Assembly (NCBI GenBank): GCA_949825065.1
Contig: OX463859.1
Coordinates: 5,122,217-5,186,216 of the forward strand
From: Odontocerum albicorne
Lineage: Eukaryota; Arthropoda; Insecta; Trichoptera; Odontoceridae
Direction: 5' to 3'
DNA length: 64,000 nt
Shown here: in pieces, positions 58,745-64,000 of the stretch
Numbering within the stretch: position 1 is the first letter of the stretch
Layout: every line of letters starts with the position of its first letter
Made by a program: the position numbers and the translations under genes
The notes under the pieces: generated by a model
Databases searched by the model: none
Told to the model about the DNA's origin: nothing
What the model saw: only the letters and a program-made list of their open reading frames with translations

Positions 58745-58877
58745 GTCGGAGCTGATAATGCGGTACGGACAGCTGTTCAACAGGTCCCGGGTGGACACCC
58801 AAGACGCACTAGATGCACTTCCACCGCTACAGAATGCGCATCAACTCAAGACCAAAATCCTCTTTTCTGTCATTGTC
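58745..58877 (+). CDS. Exon 5 of MIEAP-like gene (start of MIEAP-like domain)
   Basis: The acceptor is cggtatacag and the donor is attgtc|gtaagt. One base completes an Arg codon from exon 4. The encoded segment, RYGQLFNRSRVDTQDALDAL then LKTKILFSVIV, has the layout remembered for the MIEAP C-terminal domain: an aromatic/Leu run, R(V/L)DxxDAL, then a hydrophobic helix rich in Ile and Val. It ends in phase 0 and continues directly in exon 6. A mariner element ends 126 bp upstream and a piggyBac-like MITE starts 91 bp downstream; neither disturbs the exon. Confidence 0.78.
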
Positions 58878-58968
58878 GTAAGTATTATTTAGCTATTTCA
58901 TTGCAATGTTAACATAAACCCTTTATTTTTCCATGAAGTATTATTTCTTACGCCAAGCGTCTCCTTAA

Positions 58969-59590
58969 CCCTTCCCTTACGGTGCTAAAATTGAAACGCG
59001 CGCTCCGGTGTTGGGTAGTGAGTACGCGATCAAAAATTAGCGATTTTAAATCGGAAAAATAAGAACATTCATAGATAATCCCCTTAATTAATTATAATTG
59101 AAAATAAAAATTATAATAATTGAGATGTATTTGCTGAAAACATTAAAAAACCATCTGGCAACGCTCACGGAACAGGCGTAGATCTAGTTTCGTTGCCAGC
59201 CCAAAAGCTACTGCGGCGCGGAGCGGCGGTGGCATACCCGGGCGTGGCTTACGCTTGCGACGATTGAGACAATTGAGCTCCTCGCAATTCAGTGGAGTAT
59301 GTAAGAGTGAGATGCGAATATAGTGTCGCGCTTCCCGCATACTCTTCACCTATCGTCAAGACGCAAGGTCGAGGCACTCACAGCGTTTAAATGCGAATTT
59401 GTTTCCGATCTTCACAAAATACCCACGATATAGTCGATAAACTCTCGATTATCATTAATATTATTTTCTAAATCAATGCGTAAATATATTATGGAGGAAT
59501 ACCTAAAATCTTAACCTTGTATTTATTATATTTATAGAGATATTGGTGGTTATTAGAAGCAACGTGTAGAAGATACCCAACACAGGGAAG
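58969..59590 (-). mobile_element. piggyBac-like MITE, copy 4
   Basis: TTAA at 58965-58968 then CCCTTCCCTTACGGTG; the interior matches 23931-24562 closely; the right TIR is cut at cacagggaag, so one end is truncated. Confidence 0.7.
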
Positions 59591-59734
59591 TCTTTGTGGA
59601 GATGTTTTGAAATATTTCTTCCGTTGATTGGATCAGTCCTTGAGTGTATGAATTCACATAAGAGCGCTCCTAAGGAGAGTATGCCCTCTAAGCGGCGTTA
59701 TAAATATTGTCCTTTAAGTTATTATGAGGTGCAT

Positions 59735-59850
59735 GGCCGCATGACCGCGCGGTAAATAAATTAAGTGCATGGATAACACACTGGACTTCCGTGCGGAAGA
59801 TCACCGGCTCGAACCCCACGTTGTGTTACTCCCCTTTAATGAAACAGATA
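59735..59850 (+). mobile_element. SINE2 head fragment
   Basis: gaccgcgcggtaa and ggcttcc-type spacing to CACCGGCTCGAACCCC (B-box) matches 40875-40935. Confidence 0.55.
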
Positions 59851-59884
59851 TTTCTTTACCTTAGTATTCGGGGGTATAAAGGTA

Positions 59885-60270
59885 TCTATGACTTGGGTCA
59901 TATATATTTGTAGCGGGTTGCTTATCTTGATACGTCGTGATGATTTTGATTTGTATTTATTTAAATATAAATACTCAAGAATGCGGATGAAAGCGAAAGT
60001 GGACAGCGGGCAATCAATAACAAGTCTTGACAGTTGAATGAACAATAATAATCTATCTTTATTTCTCGGCGCGTGGGTAATTTATACAAATGAGTGAACC
60101 AGTTCGCGATACATATTCTGTCTTACTCTAGCGCGTGCATTGGCGGGTAGATATTTATTTGTATTCGGAGACGGCTAGACAGGTCGCAAATACTATAAAA
60201 TAGTAAACATTGTTGTTGTTCCTGGCGTGTGACAATCTGTAAATACTTCATCGGTCATTGACCCTGTAAG
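59885..60270 (-). mobile_element. LTR-like repeat, third relative
   Basis: gatacgtcgtgatgattttg, the ctatctttatttctcggcg region and the cggtcattgaccctg end are homologous to 36669-37252 and 33785-34225. Confidence 0.45.
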
Positions 60271-60379
60271 TTTACTATTTTAACAATAATTAATTTAATT
60301 TAATTATGTTTAACAATTCACTTATTTATTTTGACAATTATTTATTTATTTAGGTAGGTATCCTACATTTTCTTTACAA

Positions 60380-60575
60380 AAACATGCTGGTGTGCTCCGA
60401 TCGTCGCACTTCAATGTGTCATCGGATTCAGTACAGCTGTGTGGCAGATGAATTTGCTGGTGTGCAACGACGTACACACTAAAGAAAAAATACCAGCTCC
60501 ACGATACAGCTTCGCTATGCAACTAAATGGGTGTTGGATCCTCGATTACGGAGCTCAGTAACGATGACATCCTTT
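60380..60575 (-). repeat. Dispersed repeat (same family as 17555-17770)
   Basis: Reverse orientation; tgctggtgtgctccgatcgt and cagctccacgatacagcttc. Confidence 0.5.
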
Positions 60576-60649
60576 TACGAGTATTATTATCATTATTAAA
60601 ACTCTGTGCTCCTTTTAATTTGGTGGACAATTATTTCAAAGCTAGATAG

Positions 60650-61012
60650 TATCTCAGCTGGTGTGTCCTTAAGAGACAAAATAAAAAGTTCACGCATTCA
60701 TGGAAGCCTAGGTGTTACAGACATCAACAGTAAGATGGAGGAGAGGCGATTGAGGTGGTGTGGGCACGTTGGACGCAGAGCACCCTATCGCATTGTGAAC
60801 CAGGCAATCTCCATGGATCTTCCTCGAATAACAACCAGAAGAAAACCAAAGAATTCGTGGGTGGTGCAAAAAGATAACCTGACGCAGAGGTACGGCCTGG
60901 GGGACGTAGTCCGGGACAGCAGAGCATACAACCTGAGGACGAGGAGAGCTGACCCCAATAGTCTTCGCAGACAGTGAGTTGGGATGGAGCCAGGGAGAAG
61001 CAGAAGATAGTA
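60650..61012 (+). mobile_element. RTE-like LINE 3' end (RRADPNSLRRQ subfamily)
   Basis: KMEERRLRWCGHVGRRAPYR, IVNQAISMDLPRITTRRKPK, SWVVQKDNLTQRYGLGDVVR and LRTRRADPNSLRRQ-stop are open for over 100 codons. Then gagttgggatggagccaggg and a short AGAAGCAGAAGA tail. It sits directly before exon 6. Confidence 0.78.
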
Positions 61013-61074
61013 CCTCAGTAGTTATAACACTTCGATGCACATCAACTTTAATTCGTCTACTTTATTCCATACAG

Positions 61075-61263
61075 CTGGCGTTCCGAGCCTGCCAGATGCT
61101 GAGAGAGCGCAAGTTCGGAGAGGTACGAGCAGTTCTAGGGCTGGACGACAGCACAGAGGGAGGAGCGGTGCTCAACCAGCTGCAGGCTGCGGTCAGGACT
61201 TCTCTGGCTGCCTCCACAGAGACCTTCCCCTTGGGAGAGGCTGAGAGACAGGTGGCACACCAG
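61075..61263 (+). CDS. Exon 6 of MIEAP-like gene (continuation of MIEAP-like domain)
   Basis: The acceptor is attccatacag and the donor is ccag|gtttgt, a weaker donor than the others. The phase-0 frame encodes LAFRACQMLRERKFGEVRAV, then LGLDDSTEGGAVLNQLQAAV and RTSLAASTETFPLGEAERQ. LAFR...RER..EVR is reminiscent of the AFxxAKMAF..xxxxVR segment of vertebrate MIEAP. The gene continues past this donor, because no stop occurs before the splice site. The 3' remnant of an RTE-like LINE (60650-61012) ends only about 60 bp upstream of the exon. Confidence 0.75.
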
Positions 61264-61429
61264 GTTTGTACATAACTTCTTCTTTAATGGCGATTCTATC
61301 CATATCATCCGAGTTTTTTTAAACATTTCCTGTTTTTTCGAGGTTAAGTCAATAAGCTTTCAACATCACAAAGCCAACTATGGAAACCAGAGTTTAAATC
61401 ATCGTTGTTGTTGCTGAACTTCGTAGCCA

Positions 61430-61610
61430 AGGATTGGTTCTTCGTAGCCACCATTCCAACGTCAATACCAAGCTACTCCTTCAAGTCGATCATGTAATCT
61501 CTGTGAGAGAACAGCCCAAACCATGACGCGCACTTTCTTCCGTAGACATCACAGTCACGTGGATCCTGCTGACTTACCTGATGATGCTGACGCCTGTTCG
61601 CAGCAGCCTG
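61430..61610 (+). repeat. Dispersed repeat related to the 120-bp array founder
   Basis: cttcgtagcc, accattccaacgtcaat, gtgagagaacagccc and tgctgacttacctgatgatg align in order with 55045-55230. Confidence 0.5.
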
Positions 61611-61799
61611 ACTTCAAAGGTGCCATAAACCCGAGAACAGATAGCTGTCCATTTCGACACTCTCAAGGTGTAATTACGAGTATATTAACCACGGTTCAAC
61701 CATAATTTTGATTTTTTTTCAGTGTTGTTAAACTATACATTGGTGATTTCATGTGCAATATGATATGAATTATGATAATTTTTATTTGATCTTTTGATG

Positions 61800-63235
61800 A
61801 TGGTCCACAATAGTATTTTCGTACCAACTTTTATGCATGCGAGTGAAACGTGTACGTGGAAAAGAATAAAAGTGGCCGAATAAATGTCGTAGTAAATGTG
61901 TGAACTGAGAAGAATACGTGGAGTGGTTATGTATGACGTATTTGTTTAACGCTTTTATTGCAAATACAATCTGGCGGGCTTATTTCTAGGCGGCAATCTC
62001 TTCCAACCAACCAGACAAAAGTAAATAAAGCAAGTAACGTGGTCGCACAAATCATTCAAATGACTATCCATCCCCACGAAATCCATAAACACATACGTGA
62101 GCATATACCCACGACATCTACAAAGACGGACAATCACCTGAACATTCTTTATCATATAAAGTGAGATATAATCAATCAAAAGGAAAGGAAGGGATGGTGG
62201 AGAGGAAAGGAAAAGAAAAATCAGGAATGAAACACGTTATTTTACTGACTAGAAATTATGAGTTTTTTCAGTCGCTTCTTAAAGCATGCCAAGGACGGAG
62301 CGAGTCTTATATTGGTACGTAACTGATTCCAGAGTCTCATTGCATGGACAGTAAAGAACGACGTAAAAAACAGGAGCGCTGAACTGGAAAGGCCAATAGA
62401 CAATCTCTGTTTTAGCGTAGCGCTAATCCATGATTGGAAAGACGCTGAAATTTTTTGGCGAGATTAGAGGGTGCGGGGGGACAGTTAAGGATATTATACA
62501 ATAGAGACAGTATGTGAATTTAGCGTCTATTTCTAACATTCAACCAGTTCAATCAATGCCTTCTGGTGTGAAGTATGATCGTACTTTCGTAGATTGAAAA
62601 TAAATCTTAGACACACATTTTGAAGACGCTATAATTTGTCCAGCTGTTCCTCTTTAACATCCAAGTAACAGACGTCCGCATAGTACAGAGTTGGAAAGAG
62701 CAGATATTGTAGGAGTAATATTAAGGTTTTAGTAGGTAGGAATCTTTGCAACACTTTAAGGGAATGAAGGCTGAAGAAGATCCTTCGGCTTACCTCATTT
62801 ATTTGACGTAGTATAGGTACAGAATGAAGTGACAAGGGATGAATGTGAACTAAAGGCTAATGCATCAAGTAAGATGAAAAAGTGATCTCTTAGCAGAGAT
62901 GGTTTGGATCTTGTTGAACGAATAAATCAAGAATCTGAGATCATGTAGAACGAATGAATGGAGAAATCATAGTAAAACAAATATTATTATTAAAACAAAT
63001 ATAACATTGCATTATGAAAATGTGAGTGTAAGGCATGGTAGAGGAAGGCAAGGAAGTATAGTTGGATCAAGTTAATATTACGAAAGAAGGAAACTTAAAA
63101 AGTCTTAGAAATTGTAGGAGTTGTATGAGAAGGTGTATGGATATGTAGAAGAGGCAAAAGATGTGTGTTCAGATAAAAAAAGTCTACCGCTCTGTACTCT
63201 CAGCCTACCCTGACAATAAATGACATATACGTACA
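61800..63235 (+). mobile_element. RTE-like LINE fragment interrupted by a jockey/CR1-like LINE
   Basis: The two halves (61800-61940 and 62811-63235) join as one copy of the WFGHVERM family. tgacgta at 61934-61940 and 62804-62810 is the target duplication around the insert. Confidence 0.72.
61941..62803 (-). mobile_element. Jockey/CR1-like LINE (shared-tail family), nested
   Basis: The minus strand reads QINEVSRRIFFSLHSLKVLQ, RFLPTKTLILLLQYLLFPTL and YYADVCYLDVKEEQLDKL, then the same UTR as 8429-9468. 5' truncated; flanked by a 7-bp tgacgta duplication. Confidence 0.8.
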
Positions 63236-63466
63236 GTACCCGGCGGTAAGTAATATACATCGGGCTTAAGTAAGAGACTGTCGGCCATTATCGGCTAACT
63301 TCGGTTTTGTAGAGCGTCGTCTCTATCATTCATACACGTGTTCCATCGCGAGACTGTTAGCGCATCGTGCGACAGAGACGACACTCTTCAAAGCCGAAGT
63401 TAGCCGATTATGGCAGACAGTCTCTATCTTAAGCCCGATGTGTATTATTTACCGCGAGTACTGTAC
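63231..63466. mobile_element. Long-TIR hairpin MITE, copy 2
   Basis: Begins GTACAGTACCCGGCGGTAAG and ends CCGCGAGTACTGTAC; the arms pair over about 90 bp as in 35286-35516, with the same central tgttagcgcatcgtgcgaca. Confidence 0.85.
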
Positions 63467-63574
63467 ATATGTATTTAATTAATATTGGTAAAGAACGTTA
63501 AATTGGAATTTATTTTTTTCAATTTTTTGATTTAAAAATAAGTAAAAAGACTTGCAAGATTTTACTCTAAAGAT

Positions 63575-63763
63575 AAACAACCTCCGTGGCCTGGTGGTAA
63601 GACACTTGTCTGCCGATCCGGAGGTTGCGGGTTCAATCCCCGCTGGAACCAAGATTTTTTTAAAATAGGATTCCAGTCTGGTTAACACTTAGGACCTATA
63701 AAAACATCTTTCTGGTTGGTTGGAAGAGATTGCTACATGGCAATAAACTCGCCAGGTTAAAAA
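63575..63763 (+). mobile_element. SINE1 (tRNA-derived), near-complete copy
   Basis: cctccgtggcctggtggtaa, GGTTCAATCCC, aggattccagtctggttaac, TGGCAATAAACTCGCCAGG and an A-run. It is one of the two best copies with 37922-38118. Confidence 0.85.
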
Positions 63764-63935
63764 AAAACGGTATAACCTACCGATTTCAAGGTTTTAACTC
63801 CATCATCAGGGTGCGCAAACAACACTAGAACCTGTAGGGTTATTGCATTATGTTAAATGGAAAAAAAATAGTGTTTCATAAAACCAATTACGATGTCTTT
63901 AAATCTCCACAGTGCAACGATTTAATTCAATTTAG
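63764..63935. mobile_element. Penelope-like hammerhead-like repeat, copy 4 (fold-back)
   Basis: Left part (minus orientation) reads CTGATGATGGAG, AACCTTGAAATCGG and TTATACCG. Right part (plus, from 63830) resumes at aacctgtagggttattgcat and runs to the aatctccacagtg edge. The arrangement mirrors 1946-2212. It abuts the A-run of the SINE1 copy. Confidence 0.5.
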
Positions 63936-64000
63936 CCTTAACTGAATTTAAAACCTAATCGAAACCGATGGTTCAGATCATAAAAACTTATTAAGAAGAG

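Larger units (their letters stand above)
21974..61263 (+). other. Partial host gene: six internal exons, MIEAP-like protein
   Basis: Six GC-rich + strand exons are the only sequence here with host-gene character. Junction phases are: exon 1 ends after one codon base and exon 2 supplies two; exon 2 ends in phase 0 and exon 3 starts in phase 0; exons 3 and 4 each end with two codon bases and the next exon supplies one; exon 5 ends in phase 0 and exon 6 starts in phase 0. The joined frame has no stop over 1105 coding bases. Introns are about 5.5, 5.1, 19.5, 5.9 and 2.2 kb. No start or stop codon is in the window: exon 1 begins mid-codon and exon 6 ends at a donor. The last two exons resemble the C-terminal MIEAP domain of mitochondria-eating protein (SPATA18), which acts at mitochondria in vertebrates. 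The family call is from memory of the pattern and is uncertain; that the exons form one gene is much surer. Confidence 0.75.

Overview
The window looks like a TE-saturated, AT-rich stretch of an arthropod genome, most likely an insect. The sequence shows no bacterial operons, ribosome binding sites or CRISPR. It does contain spliced exons with GT/AG borders, mariner, hAT, piggyBac-like and pogo-like DNA elements, RTE-like and jockey/CR1-like LINEs, tRNA-derived SINEs, satellites and one 200-N assembly gap (17252-17451). The species cannot be named from sequence alone.

The only convincing host gene is on the + strand: six GC-rich internal exons spread over 39 kb (21974-22176, 27676-27803, 32896-33146, 52638-52838, 58745-58877, 61075-61263). 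Their acceptor and donor phases agree at all five junctions, so they read as one open frame of about 368 residues. Both ends of the gene lie outside the window. The N-terminal part is helical, the middle has a proline/alanine-rich and then acidic/serine linker, and the last two exons resemble the C-terminal domain of mitochondria-eating protein (MIEAP/SPATA18). That assignment is tentative.

Everything else is intron or upstream sequence filled with repeats. Region by region: 1-7750 has LINE 3' ends, a piggyBac-like MITE, Penelope-like fold-backs and a 41-bp tandem array. 7750-17250 has a jockey/CR1-like LINE, an LTR-like repeat, a minisatellite and a 670-bp AT dinucleotide array. 17450-21970 has a 187-bp satellite and a hAT-like element. 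Intron 1 (22177-27675) and intron 2 (27804-32895) hold piggyBac-like, mariner-like and DUF4817-type copies. The 19.5-kb intron 3 holds a three-level nest (pogo-like > hAT > LTR-like), two complete TIR-bounded but dead mariners, SINEs and many LINE fragments. Introns 4 to 6 hold 30-bp and 120-bp tandem arrays, a third mariner lineage, and LINE-in-LINE nesting.

The most interesting signals are (1) fold-back repeats with a hammerhead-like core, plausibly Penelope-like element termini; (2) a tRNA-derived SINE whose 3' tail matches that of a LINE in the same window; (3) several insertions with exact target-site duplications that allow the order of invasion to be read; and (4) the uncharacterised MIEAP-like gene itself.
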